Shown piece after piece: positions 51,061-60,945 of a stretch of 64,000 nt of DNA. The position numbers were made by a program, and so were the translations under genes. How positions within the stretch are numbered: the first letter of the stretch is position 1; every line of letters starts with the position of its first letter. The notes below the pieces were generated by a model. It worked only from the letters and a program-made list of their open reading frames with translations, was not told the DNA's origin and did no database searches. The stretch comes from Coxiellaceae bacterium (GTDB lineage: Bacteria; Pseudomonadota; Gammaproteobacteria; Coxiellales; Coxiellaceae), in NCBI GenBank assembly GCA_030680235.1, contig JAUXWQ010000036.1, forward strand, positions 1 through 64,000, read 5' to 3'.

Positions 51061-51720
51061 GTGCTCAAATATTTCTCTGGTTCGAGTAATGTAGGAAATG
51101 GTTCTCCCAAGGAAAGGGTAGATTTTCTGCGTAAGTTGTCGGCAGGATTAGGAGATTGGCTTAGTGATGATGAGTCACAAGGCAAATTAGCTGAGGCTAT
51201 TAATTATGCTTTGGCAGATTATAAAAGAAGTCGTGATGGCGTGGTTGATGGTGTGCGAGGCTCACAAGAGCCGGTTGAAGCTGATCCAGATGCTGGATTG
51301 ATGTCACGCTTTATTAGTAGCGGCTATACGGTTTTTCAGGGAGTACGCTCTGCATTGGCGGATTATGTTGTAGATCCTGGGTTAAGTAACAGCGCTGAAA
51401 AGTTGGCTTCTTTGCTCCGTGGAGATACTAGAGCATCCGCTGGAAATGCGCGAGAAATCTTAATGTATTTTCGCGAAGAGCTTGAAAGTGGTTGGGCAGG
51501 CGAAAGAATGTTTGGATTGCGTGTTTCATTGAATACACTCGTTGTTCATTATGTATTGCAGGCTTATTTAGCTACTAACTCCAATGCCAGCTCAAAATTT
51601 AAATCTTTATTTGGAAGCTTAGATTATTTACGGCCAAATCCTAAGGATGCTTATAATTTATATATAATGACTTTGGGAAGATTAGAAGAAACGGGTCAAT
51701 CAGCTCGCTTTACGTCATAG
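51061..51720 (+). CDS. Hypothetical protein at the chromosomal junction
   Basis: 219 aa with GTG start (GGAGA seven bases upstream). Not recognised. Soluble, mixed helical; no signal or TM segment. Composition is chromosomal rather than ICE-like. It lies 35 bases after the tRNA fragment and just before the Trm112-like and kdsB genes on the same strand. Confidence 0.65.
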   Translation: MLKYFSGSSNVGNGSPKERVDFLRKLSAGLGDWLSDDESQGKLAEAINYALADYKRSRDGVVDGVRGSQEPVEADPDAGLMSRFISSGYTVFQGVRSALADYVVDPGLSNSAEKLASLLRGDTRASAGNAREILMYFREELESGWAGERMFGLRVSLNTLVVHYVLQAYLATNSNASSKFKSLFGSLDYLRPNPKDAYNLYIMTLGRLEETGQSARFTS

Positions 51721-51728
51721 TGAATCTT

Positions 51729-51896
51729 ATGTTGAATCATGCCTTGCTTGATATTCTTGTGTGCCCCTTATGTAAAGGGAAGCTATTATACGATTATGAA
51801 GCACAAGAATTAATTTGTCGTTTTGATAAACTGGCTTTTCCAATTCGTGATCATGTGCCTGTGATGTTGGTGACTGAGGCGCGAGAATTAGCGTAG
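51729..51896 (+). CDS. ycaR: Trm112 family (YcaR-like) small protein
   Basis: 55 aa. [17 protein letters not shown] is the Trm112 motif with a CxxC pair; [20 protein letters not shown] completes it. Known homologues (YcaR) lie directly before kdsB, as here. Zinc-binding or methyltransferase-activating role is likely. Confidence 0.85.
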   Translation: MLNHALLDILVCPLCKGKLLYDYEAQELICRFDKLAFPIRDHVPVMLVTEARELA

Positions 51897-51921
51897 GCGT
51901 GTTAGTAAGAGAGGTTTTGTT

Positions 51922-52692
51922 GTGACAGAATTTAATGTCATTATTCCGACGCGTTATGCTTCTACGCGTTTGCCTGGCAAAATGTTAATGGATATTGCTG
52001 GAAAGCCGATGGTTCAGCATGCCTATGAGCGTGCGAAAGAATCTGGTGCATCACGCATTATTATCGCTGTTGATGATGATCGCTTAGCTGAGGCTTGTGA
52101 AAAGTTTGGTGCTACTGTTTGTATGACGGCTACTACGCATCAGACGGGTACAGAACGTATTTCTGAGGTAGTTGCAGAGATGGGTTTTGATGAAGAAGAT
52201 ATTATTGTTGGGTTACAGGCAGATGAGCCTTTAATCCCTCCGCAATTAATTAGAACGCTTGCCGACAATTTGATTGATCATCATCCAATAAAAATGGCGA
52301 CGCTTGCAACGCCACTTAAAAATGCAGCAGAATTGTTTAATCCCAATGTTGTTAAAGTGCAATTAAATTATCGGAATGTGGCGATGACATTTTCGCGTGC
52401 ACCCATTCCTTGGGATCGTGATCAATTTTCAAAAACAAAAAATCCTACAGAAGTAAAATTGGCTAATGCCTATTATCGTCATATTGGTTTATACGCTTAT
52501 CGAGCAGGTTTCTTAGAAACCTATGTAGCATTACCCACTAATTTGAATGAGACACTTGAATCTTTAGAGCAGCTGCGTGTGTTGTTTAACGGCTACAAAA
52601 TCCATGTTGGTGTGACAAACGTTGATATCCCGCCGGGTGTCGATACCCAAGAAGATCTTGATCGTGTGCGTGAGTTCTTGAGATCCCTGTGA
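51922..52692 (+). CDS. kdsB: 3-deoxy-manno-octulosonate cytidylyltransferase
   Basis: 256 aa, GTG start with AAGAGAGG upstream. VIIPTRYASTRLPGKML is the nucleotidyltransferase signature; VGLQADEPLIPP and the final PPGVDTQEDL are conserved. Activates Kdo with CTP for lipopolysaccharide, in the cytoplasm. Confidence 0.97.
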   Translation: MTEFNVIIPTRYASTRLPGKMLMDIAGKPMVQHAYERAKESGASRIIIAVDDDRLAEACEKFGATVCMTATTHQTGTERISEVVAEMGFDEEDIIVGLQADEPLIPPQLIRTLADNLIDHHPIKMATLATPLKNAAELFNPNVVKVQLNYRNVAMTFSRAPIPWDRDQFSKTKNPTEVKLANAYYRHIGLYAYRAGFLETYVALPTNLNETLESLEQLRVLFNGYKIHVGVTNVDIPPGVDTQEDLDRVREFLRSL

Positions 52693-52714
52693 GAAAAAAA
52701 ATCGTTGTTGTATA

Positions 52715-52747
52715 AATCCCCCCGGTGCGCAGCACCGGGGGGATTTT
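52715..52747. terminator. Bidirectional terminator between kdsB and rne
   Basis: ATCCCCCCGGTGC and GCACCGGGGGGAT form a 13-bp perfect stem around GCA, flanked by AAA on the left and TTTTTT on the right. It lies between the convergent kdsB and rne genes and serves both strands. Confidence 0.93.
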
Positions 52748-52752
52748 TTAAA

Positions 52753-55014
52753 TTATTCCGCCTTCTTTGTTTTTACTTGTTGCAAAGGCTTGCCAGACGA
52801 CAACCCTTTATAGTTTTGGTAGGCATCAGCCGATACCATTGGCGCAGAAATCACAGGTTGTGCAGGCGCTGCGGGTACTTCAACAGCAGGTGTGGCAACA
52901 ACCGGCTTTTCCATTATCTGTTCTACAGCAGGTGTCGTTACAGCGACAGGCGCTACTATTTTTTCAACAGTGTGATTTTCTGTAAATGAGGCAGCAGTCT
53001 TCTCAACAACAATCACAGATTCAGCGATTCCTTCAGCAGACTCAGTGATTTTTTGTGGCGCACGTTGTTGGCGATCGCTTGAGTTGCGACTACGATTGTT
53101 GCCGCCAGTACGTTTTTCATTACGATTGCCATCACGACGTTCTTCACGATTTCCATCGCGCGTATTTTGTGGGCGTGCATTGCGATCACGTGGTGCGCGG
53201 TCATCACGTTTTTCATCGCGTCGCTCATCACGACGTGGTTCATTACGTCCTGCTTGTTTGACACGATTGGTGTTGTTTGATCGTGGAGCAGGTTTTACTG
53301 TGGGTTTTTTTGTCGCAGAGGATGATGATTCGTCCTCGCCGAACATCATGCCCCATAAGCGTTTAATTAAGCCATTACCGGTTGATTTGCGTGGCATAGG
53401 TGCTTGTTCCGTTGTGTTAGTTAAATATTGCGAAATAGCAGGTTCTGCAAAGTTCGCGGGAGATGTTGTCTTTGTTGAGAGTGCTTCTACTTTTGGCACA
53501 CGCACAGATTTATAGCTTGGTAATGATTTATTACTTTCATCGCGACTCGTTTTTAAATGGAAGTGCGGTGATTGCAAATGGATGTTTGGAATAATCGATA
53601 CTTGGGAAGTCGAGTGCGTTTCGATTTCTTTAATCGTATCGCGTTTTTCATTCATCAAATAAGTGGCAACATCAACAGGCACTTGTACTTGAATGTTTGC
53701 ACTGCCGCGAGATGCGTTTTCTTGGATTAAATGAATAATGGAAAGCGCAACCGATTCAACACTACGAACACTGCCGCGACCTTCGCAGCGTGGGCATGCA
53801 TTTTCAGTGGAAACGCTAAGTGCTGCACGTAAACGTTGACGGGACATTTCAAGCAAGCCAAAACGAGAAATGCGACCAATTTGAATGCGCGCACGATCCA
53901 ATCCTAAGGCATTGCGCAAACGATTTTCCACCTCGCGTTGATTGCGAACAGGAGTCATGTCGATAAAGTCGATCACTACCAGGCCGCCAATATCACGAAT
54001 ACGCAATTGACGCGCAATTTCGTCTGCCGCCTCAAGGTTGGTTTGCAAAGCGGTTTCTTCAATATTGCCGCCTTTTGTTGCGCGTGAAGAGTTAATATCA
54101 ATAGCAACCAATGCTTCTGTGTGGTCAATCACAATTGATCCGCCGGAAGGTAAACGTACTTCACGTTGATAGGCAGCTTCAATTTGACGTTCAATTTGGA
54201 ACCGACTGAAAAGCGGCATAGTGTCGCTATACAATTTCATGTGATCTATAAAATCAGGGCGCACTTGGGAGATGTAGTCTTTTGCACGTTGAAAAGCGTC
54301 TGGGCTATCGATCAATACTTCAGTGATGTCTTGACGCAAATGATCACGTACAGCGCGGATGATAACATCGCTTTCTTGGTGGATTAAGTAGGGCGCAGGG
54401 CGAGCAACAGCGGCTTGCTTGATCGCTTCCCAGTAACGCAATAACACTTTTAGATCCCATTCCAATTCTTCTTTGGAGCGGCTAACACCTGCAGTTCGAA
54501 TGATAACCCCCATGCCTTCTGGTACGGGTAATTGTTCAATGATTTCACGGAGTTGATCACGGTCTTCGCCTTCAATGCGGCGAGAAATGCCGCCGGCATC
54601 GGGGTTGTTTGGCATTAAAACCAAATAGCAGCCAGCAAGAGAGATAAAAGTAGTGAGAGCAGCGCCTTTTGTGCCACGTTCTTCTTTGTCGATTTGAATA
54701 ACAATTTCTTGGCCTTCGCGGAGCAGTTTTTTAATGTCGAGTGTTTCGAAGGCTTTGCCTTCGATTGAAGACATAAAATATTCTGGCGAAATTTCTTTGA
54801 TGGGGAGGAAGCCGTGGCGTTCAGAGCCATAATCCACAAATACCGCGCCAAGGCTGGGTTCAATGCTGGAGATGCGACCTTTGTAGATATTTGATTTCTT
54901 TTGTTCTTGGCCTGGGTGTTCGATATTCAAATCCACGAGAACCGAATCGGCGGTAGTGGCAACGCGTAACTCATCAGGTTGAGTCGCGTTGATAAGCATT
55001 CTTTTAATTGTCAT
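52753..55014 (-). CDS. rne: Ribonuclease E
   Basis: 753 aa. S1 domain from ~35 ([22 protein letters not shown]), catalytic DNase I-like part with [14 protein letters not shown] and LVVIDFIDM (the Asp metal ligands), Zn-link Cys pair in ACPRCEGRG (~405). A C-terminal tail rich in Arg/Asp/Asn (~590-660), RNA-binding degradosome scaffold-like, is shorter than in E. coli (1061 aa). Endoribonuclease of rRNA processing and mRNA decay. Confidence 0.95.
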   Translation of the reverse strand: MTIKRMLINATQPDELRVATTADSVLVDLNIEHPGQEQKKSNIYKGRISSIEPSLGAVFVDYGSERHGFLPIKEISPEYFMSSIEGKAFETLDIKKLLREGQEIVIQIDKEERGTKGAALTTFISLAGCYLVLMPNNPDAGGISRRIEGEDRDQLREIIEQLPVPEGMGVIIRTAGVSRSKEELEWDLKVLLRYWEAIKQAAVARPAPYLIHQESDVIIRAVRDHLRQDITEVLIDSPDAFQRAKDYISQVRPDFIDHMKLYSDTMPLFSRFQIERQIEAAYQREVRLPSGGSIVIDHTEALVAIDINSSRATKGGNIEETALQTNLEAADEIARQLRIRDIGGLVVIDFIDMTPVRNQREVENRLRNALGLDRARIQIGRISRFGLLEMSRQRLRAALSVSTENACPRCEGRGSVRSVESVALSIIHLIQENASRGSANIQVQVPVDVATYLMNEKRDTIKEIETHSTSQVSIIPNIHLQSPHFHLKTSRDESNKSLPSYKSVRVPKVEALSTKTTSPANFAEPAISQYLTNTTEQAPMPRKSTGNGLIKRLWGMMFGEDESSSSATKKPTVKPAPRSNNTNRVKQAGRNEPRRDERRDEKRDDRAPRDRNARPQNTRDGNREERRDGNRNEKRTGGNNRSRNSSDRQQRAPQKITESAEGIAESVIVVEKTAASFTENHTVEKIVAPVAVTTPAVEQIMEKPVVATPAVEVPAAPAQPVISAPMVSADAYQNYKGLSSGKPLQQVKTKKAE

Positions 55015-55213
55015 GTTGAGAGCCCTATTTTTTAGGCGCTCACGTCAGCAGTAACTCACAGTATGTTGTGAGGAAAAGCATTGTAGGTCTTTGAAAATAT
55101 GGATTAATCATATAATTAATTCTGAACCCGTGATCCTTTTGGATCTTATTGCTTCACTGTTTCGTGAACGCGGTTATTTAAGTTTATTCATTTGTTAATT
55201 CTAAAAACTTCGC

Positions 55214-55304
55214 GTCATTCCGTGGGGGCCGTTGGGCCATGGCCGAGAATCTTCAGGGTCCGGATTGCTTTTTTCCGGATGTCGCAGCCAAATCGCGGTA
55301 TGAC
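55214..55304. repeat. Interspersed repeat-like inverted element upstream of rne
   Basis: Ends GTCATTCCGTG and CGCGGTATGAC are imperfect inverted copies, with internal hairpins TCCGGA...TCCGGA. Typical of small palindromic repeats in intergenic DNA. The rest of 55015-55410 is the long 5' leader/promoter region of rne and shows nothing else clear. Confidence 0.4.
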
Positions 55305-55418
55305 AAATTCGAAACTATCGTGCTTTTCATTTTTTAGCATTTGTTAGCACAGGAGAATAACTTTTTGATGTTAACAAGGAATACGGACGACAGCAATGAA
55401 AAAAAATGAGCTTGGACA

Positions 55419-55446
55419 GTGACAGCGGGCGTATCTGCGGTACAAT
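55419..55446 (+). promoter_or_regulatory. Putative rluC promoter
   Basis: GTGACA (55419-55424) and TACAAT (55441-55446), spacer 16, about 30 bases before the rluC ATG. Confidence 0.45.
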
Positions 55447-55475
55447 CCCTGCTGATATTCACATTGAGACCGCTT

Positions 55476-56393
55476 ATGACTGCCACTTTTATTACCATCG
55501 ATGAATCCCGAGTGGGTCAACGGATTGATAATTTCCTAGTAGCAACTTTAAAAGGTGTGCCGCATTCGCGTATCTATCGTGCATTGCGTAAAGGGGAAGT
55601 GCGTGTAAACAAGGGGCGTGTGCAAGCAACCTATCGCTTGAAGCTTTATGATTCTGTTCGTATTCCGCCTGTTCGCGTTTCCGAGGTGGTGGAAGTGAAG
55701 CCGTCTGTACGTCTGTCAGATTTGCTCAAAAAATCTATTTTGTTGGAAAATAATGACCTTATTGTTATTAATAAGCCTGTTGGCATTGCGGTGCATGCGG
55801 GTACGGATGTTGAATGTGGTGTTATCGAAGCCTTTCGCTATATTCGTCCGGATGTGAAAAATTTATCATTGGTTCATCGGCTTGATCGCGATACCTCAGG
55901 TTGTTTATTATTGGCAAAAAACCGTCAAACATTGGTCGCATTACAAGCCCTCCAAAAAGAACATGCCATTGAAAAAACCTATGCATTGCTTGCAAAGGGA
56001 CATTGGACACATGGTAAAAAGCATGTGTCGATGCCGCTTGCAAAGAATAAATTGCAGGGTGGAGAACGCATGGTGGTGGTGGATGAAAATGAAGGCAAGC
56101 CTGCGGAAACAATTTTTGAGCCTGTCGAATTTTTTGGCGAAGTGACTTTATTGCGTGCGCGATTAATAACGGGTCGCACCCATCAGATTCGTGTGCATGT
56201 GACAGAGCTTGGTCATCCAATCGTAGGCGATACTAAGTATGGTGATCGAGATTTTAATCGAAATATACATGCTAAGCGTTTATTTTTACATGCAGAAAAA
56301 TTGGTATTTGCGCTGCCTGATCAGAAAAAAATTGTGGTAATTGCTGATATCCCAGAAGAATTTACAGAAAAAACGCATTCCCCGTTGCGTTAA
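55476..56393 (+). CDS. rluC: 23S rRNA pseudouridine synthase (RluC family)
   Basis: 305 aa from ATG 55476 (GAGA upstream). S4 domain (IDNFLVATLKGVPHSRIYRALRKGEVRVN), then the synthase domain with HRLDRDTSGCLL holding the catalytic Asp, and RTHQIRVH. Modifies three uridines in 23S rRNA in E. coli. Location divergent to rne matches enterobacterial order. Confidence 0.95.
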   Translation: MTATFITIDESRVGQRIDNFLVATLKGVPHSRIYRALRKGEVRVNKGRVQATYRLKLYDSVRIPPVRVSEVVEVKPSVRLSDLLKKSILLENNDLIVINKPVGIAVHAGTDVECGVIEAFRYIRPDVKNLSLVHRLDRDTSGCLLLAKNRQTLVALQALQKEHAIEKTYALLAKGHWTHGKKHVSMPLAKNKLQGGERMVVVDENEGKPAETIFEPVEFFGEVTLLRARLITGRTHQIRVHVTELGHPIVGDTKYGDRDFNRNIHAKRLFLHAEKLVFALPDQKKIVVIADIPEEFTEKTHSPLR

Positions 56394-56403
56394 GTGCGTT
56401 AAC

Positions 56404-56484
56404 TGCATTGATACGAGCCGTGCATGTAGCAAGATTGATGCGAGCCGCGCGTGTAACAAGATTGATGCGAGCCGCGCGTGTAAC
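56404..56484. repeat. 27-bp tandem repeat, three copies
   Basis: Two identical 27-bp units (56431-56457, 56458-56484) and one diverged unit (56404-56430), core GATGCGAGCCGCGCGTGTAAC. It stands directly after rluC and before the yceD-type gene, in intergenic DNA. Confidence 0.85.
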
Positions 56485-56582
56485 AAGCGATTTTCAGGGT
56501 CGATAACTCTGATATTTCCTGCAAATACCCGCTACGCTCGCGTGTGCATTAAAAAAATCCTTAAAAGAGAGAGGTAACTTAA

Positions 56583-56999
56583 ATGCTTCCAAAATCTATT
56601 GATCCTGTCCGTCTTTGTAAGCAGGGTGCTGTTTTGCAGGGAGCTATCATGCTTTCCACTTTGTCACGCTTGCAGGACTTGTGTGATCAAGCAGAACAAG
56701 CTGTTGGTGTGGTGCTCACCTTGGATGTGGATGCTAATGGAACGCGCTTCATTCAAGGCGCTGTTAAAGGTGCTGTGCGGCTGTGTTGTCAGCGTTGTAA
56801 CGGAGAGATGACGCAATTGCTTGATTTGACCTTTGCGCTTAGTCCTGTAAACACCTATGAAAGGGTGAAAAAACTATCTAGCGCCTATGAGCCATTAATG
56901 ATTTCTGATGAACCTGTTGTGCTTGCTGAGATGATCGAAGATGAAATTTTGTTGGTGTTGCCAATGGTGGCCCGTCATGAGGAAGGCGAGTGCCAATAA
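56583..56999 (+). CDS. yceD: DUF177/YceD family protein
   Basis: 138 aa. LCCQRCNGEM holds the paired Cys of the family. DUF177 proteins are found upstream of rpmF and affect 23S rRNA accumulation. Gene order here (yceD, small gene, rpmF, plsX) is the usual one. Confidence 0.88.
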   Translation: MLPKSIDPVRLCKQGAVLQGAIMLSTLSRLQDLCDQAEQAVGVVLTLDVDANGTRFIQGAVKGAVRLCCQRCNGEMTQLLDLTFALSPVNTYERVKKLSSAYEPLMISDEPVVLAEMIEDEILLVLPMVARHEEGECQ

Positions 57000-57061
57000 T
57001 ATTTTATTAATATTCAACTTGTAGAATCATCTGAAACATATTGAATTAGGATGATTTATAA

Positions 57062-57283
57062 ATGCCTTTTGATCCTGTGCGTGCTGAGAGATTTAGGTTG
57101 TGGCGAATGGCATCTGGTATTCGCGATAACGTGCTTGTGTCTATGCAACCGCTTAAAAGTTTGGAAAAATCGGCGTCAAAAATGTTGCATAGCAGTTTAA
57201 AGCACCAGCTTTTTAATCCTGAACGTTCTAAAAAAGCCCCTATTAAGGAGCGGCTTAGCGCCTCTTTGCTTAAGAGCGTTTAA
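57062..57283 (+). CDS. Small basic hypothetical protein
   Basis: 73 aa, AGGATGATTT upstream. Very basic with no membrane part. Between yceD and rpmF, an atypical place for a gene, so moderate confidence. Unknown function. Confidence 0.45.
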   Translation: MPFDPVRAERFRLWRMASGIRDNVLVSMQPLKSLEKSASKMLHSSLKHQLFNPERSKKAPIKERLSASLLKSV

Positions 57284-57382
57284 CGCATCGAAGGTCGAAG
57301 GTTGATGCAATTTATCGCGTCTTCCTTGCGGTCTCGAAACAAGCTGTTATACTGCCTTCTTTTTTTAAGTGGAGTATTAATC

Positions 57383-57577
57383 ATGGCTGTACAAAAGAGC
57401 CGAGTTACCCGTTCCCGCCGTGGTCAGCGTCGTGCACACGATGCATTGACAGCGCATTGCGTTTCTACCGATAAAGAAACAGGTGAAAGACATTTGCGTC
57501 ACCACGTATCACCAGATGGTTACTATCGCGGTCGTGAAGTGATTGCTAAAAATACTGTAGCGGAAGATCAAGCCTAA
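57383..57577 (+). CDS. rpmF: Ribosomal protein bL32
   Basis: 64 aa from ATG 57383 (GGAG upstream). [20 protein letters not shown] is the bL32 start; Cys-containing [20 protein letters not shown] follows. Structural protein of the large subunit. Confidence 0.97.
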   Translation: MAVQKSRVTRSRRGQRRAHDALTAHCVSTDKETGERHLRHHVSPDGYYRGREVIAKNTVAEDQA

Positions 57578-57690
57578 ACGGTGGTCGACGTCAGGGCGCG
57601 TTTTAAGATGAGGAAGGTGCTGGGGTATACTATAATACGCTTGGTGACTTAACTGATCCCAAAAACGGATCCCTGACGTGGTGTATCCTT

Positions 57691-58704
57691 ATGAGAACAA
57701 TTGCAATTGATGCCATGAGCGGCGATAAGGGCATTGTGGTCACAGTACCTGCGTCTATTGCTGTTTTGCGTCGACATCCTAATCTTAAGTTCATTTTTGT
57801 CGGCAAGCCCGATGTCCTCTCTCCTTTGCTTTCTAAAAAGGCCAAAGACTTATCTGATCGATGGGAAATTCAAGCGGCCACTCAAGTGGTTGCGATGGAT
57901 GAGTCACCTGCGCTTGCGCTTCGTTCCAAAAAAGACTCCTCGATGCGTGTTGCGCTTAATTGTGTCAAAGATGGCCGTGCGGATGCGTGTGTATCTGCGG
58001 GTAATACGGGTGCGCTCATGGCAACGGCGCGTTTCGTATTAAAAACATTGCCTGGCATTGATCGTCCCGCCATTATGGCGCGCTTTCCAAGTAAAACAGG
58101 CCGTGATGTGCGTGTCTTAGATTTGGGGGCGAATGTCGATTCAACGCCTTTGCAATTATTTCAGTTTGCAGTGATGGCGTCGACATGTGCAGAAGCGGTT
58201 GATAATGTTTCAAATCCTTCTGTTGGGCTATTAAACATTGGGTCTGAGGATATTAAAGGCAATGAACAAGTTAAAAAAACAGCTGAGTTATTATCACAAA
58301 CCACTGTGCTAAATTATGCTGGATTTGTTGAAGGCAATGATATTTTTTATGGTAAAACAGATATCGTTGTCTGTGATGGCTTTGTTGGTAATGCTGTGTT
58401 AAAAGCCTGTGAGGGTATTTCAAAATTAATTACGGGTTTTGCTTCAGAAGAAATTAAACGAAATTGGCGGACAAAATTAGCCATTATTCCTGCATTGCCT
58501 ATTATTAATCGTTTAAAAGAGCGTGTTGATCCACGCAAGCGTAATGGCGCAACCTTATTAGGATTAAATGGGGTTGTCATTAAAAGTCACGGCAGTGCTG
58601 ATCGATTTTCATTTCAATGTGCCCTTGAGCAAGCCGTATTAGAAATTGAAAAAAATGTTCCTGAACTCATTCGTGAGAAAGTAAGCAGTATATTAAAACA
58701 ATAA
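57691..58704 (+). CDS. plsX: Phosphate acyltransferase PlsX
   Basis: 337 aa. IAIDAMSGDKG (normally DAMGGD), VSAGNTGALMATARF and VCDGFVGNAVLKACEG are PlsX hallmarks. Makes acyl-phosphate from acyl-ACP for phospholipid synthesis. A TATACT-TATAAT stretch lies upstream near 57627 and may be its promoter. Confidence 0.95.
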   Translation: MRTIAIDAMSGDKGIVVTVPASIAVLRRHPNLKFIFVGKPDVLSPLLSKKAKDLSDRWEIQAATQVVAMDESPALALRSKKDSSMRVALNCVKDGRADACVSAGNTGALMATARFVLKTLPGIDRPAIMARFPSKTGRDVRVLDLGANVDSTPLQLFQFAVMASTCAEAVDNVSNPSVGLLNIGSEDIKGNEQVKKTAELLSQTTVLNYAGFVEGNDIFYGKTDIVVCDGFVGNAVLKACEGISKLITGFASEEIKRNWRTKLAIIPALPIINRLKERVDPRKRNGATLLGLNGVVIKSHGSADRFSFQCALEQAVLEIEKNVPELIREKVSSILKQ

Positions 58705-58874
58705 GGAACGTGCATGAATTAACTCCTGCAAGTGACGCCGCAGATTGATGTGTTCTGACTGAAGAAATCTGAAGGAATACTGGTGAGTATTTCGAGCATT
58801 TCTGAAGGAAGAACACATTAAGATAACGTCATTGTGTGGATGCCAGTTGTAGGAGTTATTTCGTGCACGTTCCT
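58704..58874. repeat. 171-bp long imperfect palindrome (MITE-like) after plsX
   Basis: The outer 27 bases at each end are inverted copies with about three mismatches (AGGAACGTGCA...ACTCCT and the complement ending TGCACGTTCCT). Inner pairs: ATGTGTTCT/AGAACACAT, AGAAAT/ATTTCT, AATACT/AGTATT. The whole element folds end to end. It starts at the last base of the plsX stop and ends 62 bases before fabH. Confidence 0.75.
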
Positions 58875-58935
58875 AAAGAAACGCATGCGCATATGCTTGC
58901 AACGCGAGCCATTAAAAAACCAAAGAGCAAACAAT

Positions 58936-59895
58936 ATGAAATACTCAAAAATTTGCGGCACCGGTAGTTACCTTCCTGAAAAAATCCTTACGAATGCAGA
59001 CCTTGAAAAAATGGTCGACACAACCGACGAATGGATTGTTCAGCGCGTGGGTGTTCGTCGTCGTCATTTAGTTGGTGAGAGTGGAGATACAACAGCGTCA
59101 ATGGCAACGGCGGCTGCACAACGTGCCATTGAAGCAGCAGGATTAATGCCGAATGATATTGATTTTATTATTGTCGGTACGGCGTCTGGTGATCGTTGTT
59201 TTCCAGGGGTTGGGTGTGAAGTTCAAAAACGTTTAGGGATTTCGAATGAATGCCCTGCAGTAGATATTAATGCAGCCTGTGCAGGGTTTGTGTATGGCTT
59301 GAATATTGCGGATCAATTTATTCAAACGGGGACCTATAAAAATATTTTAGTCATTGGTGCAGATACTTTGTCTAATATTGTTGATTGGACGGATCGTTCA
59401 TCTTGTATTTTATTTGGTGATGGAGCGGGGGCTGTGGTTTTGCAAGCCAGTGACAAGCCAGGAATTTTAGCAACGCATCTTCATGCAGATGGTCAATATA
59501 CAGATTTATTATATGCAGAAAGTGCATTGTGGACCCATAAAAGTGAGAACTTTTTGAAGATGCAAGGCAATGAGGTTTTTCGTGTTGCGGTAACAAAGCT
59601 GGGTGAAATTGTTGATCAAACCTTGACGAAAGCGGGTATTGCTAAAACAGAAATTGATTGGTTAGTGCCGCATCAAGCGAATATGCGTATTATTCAAGCA
59701 ATGGCAAAACGTTTAGAAATGCCGATGGAAAAAGTGATTTTAACGATTGAAGAGCATGGTAATACTTCAGCCGCTTCTATTCCGCTTGCATTGGATCATG
59801 GTGTGCGTAATGGTCAAATTCAGCGTGGCCAAAAGTTATTGTTTGAAGCGTTTGGGGGTGGATTTACATGGGGATCGTCACTGGTTATTTATTAG
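58936..59895 (+). CDS. fabH: Beta-ketoacyl-ACP synthase III
   Basis: 319 aa from ATG 58936. [11 protein letters not shown] (nucleophile Cys), HQANMRI (His) and HGNTSAAS (Asn) form the catalytic triad; DDTTDEWI-type [15 protein letters not shown] at the start. Initiates fatty acid synthesis from acetyl-CoA and malonyl-ACP. Confidence 0.97.
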   Translation: MKYSKICGTGSYLPEKILTNADLEKMVDTTDEWIVQRVGVRRRHLVGESGDTTASMATAAAQRAIEAAGLMPNDIDFIIVGTASGDRCFPGVGCEVQKRLGISNECPAVDINAACAGFVYGLNIADQFIQTGTYKNILVIGADTLSNIVDWTDRSSCILFGDGAGAVVLQASDKPGILATHLHADGQYTDLLYAESALWTHKSENFLKMQGNEVFRVAVTKLGEIVDQTLTKAGIAKTEIDWLVPHQANMRIIQAMAKRLEMPMEKVILTIEEHGNTSAASIPLALDHGVRNGQIQRGQKLLFEAFGGGFTWGSSLVIY

Positions 59896-59935
59896 TGCCA
59901 GTGCCAGTGCCAGTGCCAGTGTCAGTGTCAGTGTC
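59894..59935. repeat. Hexanucleotide repeat at fabH stop
   Basis: Seven AGTGYC units (four AGTGCC then three AGTGTC) start in the fabH stop codon. The downstream ACTGACACT and TGACACT (59956-59980) are inverted to them, so a large hairpin can form. The remainder to 60081 holds no gene. Confidence 0.85.
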
Positions 59936-60081
59936 AGTTTCGGTGCGCGCATAAATACTGACACTAATCTCTGACACTTTGGCAGATAACGTAACTACTC
60001 GTTCGCTACTTTTTTATATCGTGACGAAGCCACACCCCGACACGATCACCGCCACAGACACTTTTTTTATGGAGCAAAAAC

Positions 60082-60933
60082 ATGTCTCACCTTTCACTGC
60101 TTTTCCCTGGCCAAGGTTCCCAATCCCTCGGCATGTTAAAAGAACTCTCTGAAAATTTTTCAGAGGTTCATACTATTTTTAGTCGTGCATCTGCTGTTTT
60201 GAATTATGATTTATGGGATTTAACACAAAATGGGCCGGTGGAAAGATTGGATCAAACAGAATTTACGCAGCCCGCTTTATTAGCGGCGGATATAGCGGCA
60301 TTTGCACACTGGAAATCCACACATTCAGAAACCCCCTTATTTTTTGCGGGACATAGTTTGGGTGAATATGCAGCATTAGTGGCTGCAGAATCGCTTTTAT
60401 TTGAAGATGCGATTGCGCTTGTCGCAAAACGTGGAAAATATATGCAAGAAGCGGGTCACGGGGCAATGGCTGCTATTGTGGGTTTAGATGATGTAACGGT
60501 CATTGATCTTTGTGCAGAAACAGCGGGCGTTGTTTCTCCAGCTAATTTTAATTCGATAGGGCAAATTGTGATTGCAGGTGAAGTCACTGCAGTTGAAAAT
60601 GTGATTGAATTAGCGAAAAAACACGGTGCAAAAATAGCAAAAAAAATTCCAGTGAGTGTGCCGTCGCACTGTATGTTGATGCAGTCGGCCGCTGAAAAAA
60701 TGGCGGAAGCATTAAAATCAATTACTATTAAAAAACCAGTGATTCCTGTTGTGCACAATTTTGATGTTAAAACCCATGAGGATCCTGATAGTATTCGTAA
60801 CGCATTAATTCAACAATTAATTGCACCGGTGCATTGGGTTGAAACCATTCAATTTATACGCGCACAAGGTGTTACGGAATTTTTTGAGTGTGGTCCGGGC
60901 AAAGTATTGATGGGCTTAAATAAGCGAATTTAG
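60082..60933 (+). CDS. fabD: Malonyl CoA-ACP transacylase
   Basis: 283 aa. LLFPGQGSQS and AGHSLGEYAALVAA (active Ser) identify it; ends at CGPGKVLMGLNKRI, about 25 residues shorter than E. coli FabD but with the family's final conserved motif intact. Loads malonyl onto ACP. Confidence 0.96.
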   Translation: MSHLSLLFPGQGSQSLGMLKELSENFSEVHTIFSRASAVLNYDLWDLTQNGPVERLDQTEFTQPALLAADIAAFAHWKSTHSETPLFFAGHSLGEYAALVAAESLLFEDAIALVAKRGKYMQEAGHGAMAAIVGLDDVTVIDLCAETAGVVSPANFNSIGQIVIAGEVTAVENVIELAKKHGAKIAKKIPVSVPSHCMLMQSAAEKMAEALKSITIKKPVIPVVHNFDVKTHEDPDSIRNALIQQLIAPVHWVETIQFIRAQGVTEFFECGPGKVLMGLNKRI

Positions 60934-60945
60934 GAGCTTTAAAAC

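Noticed and set aside
53013-53515. Long Arg/Ser-rich and His-rich frames opposite the rne C-terminal tail
   Set aside because: They arise from the low-complexity Arg/Asp repeats of RNase E read in other frames.
56341-56577. Frame with repeated DASRACNKI after rluC
   Set aside because: The repeat is the 27-bp DNA tandem repeat translated; it starts inside rluC and has no ribosome site.
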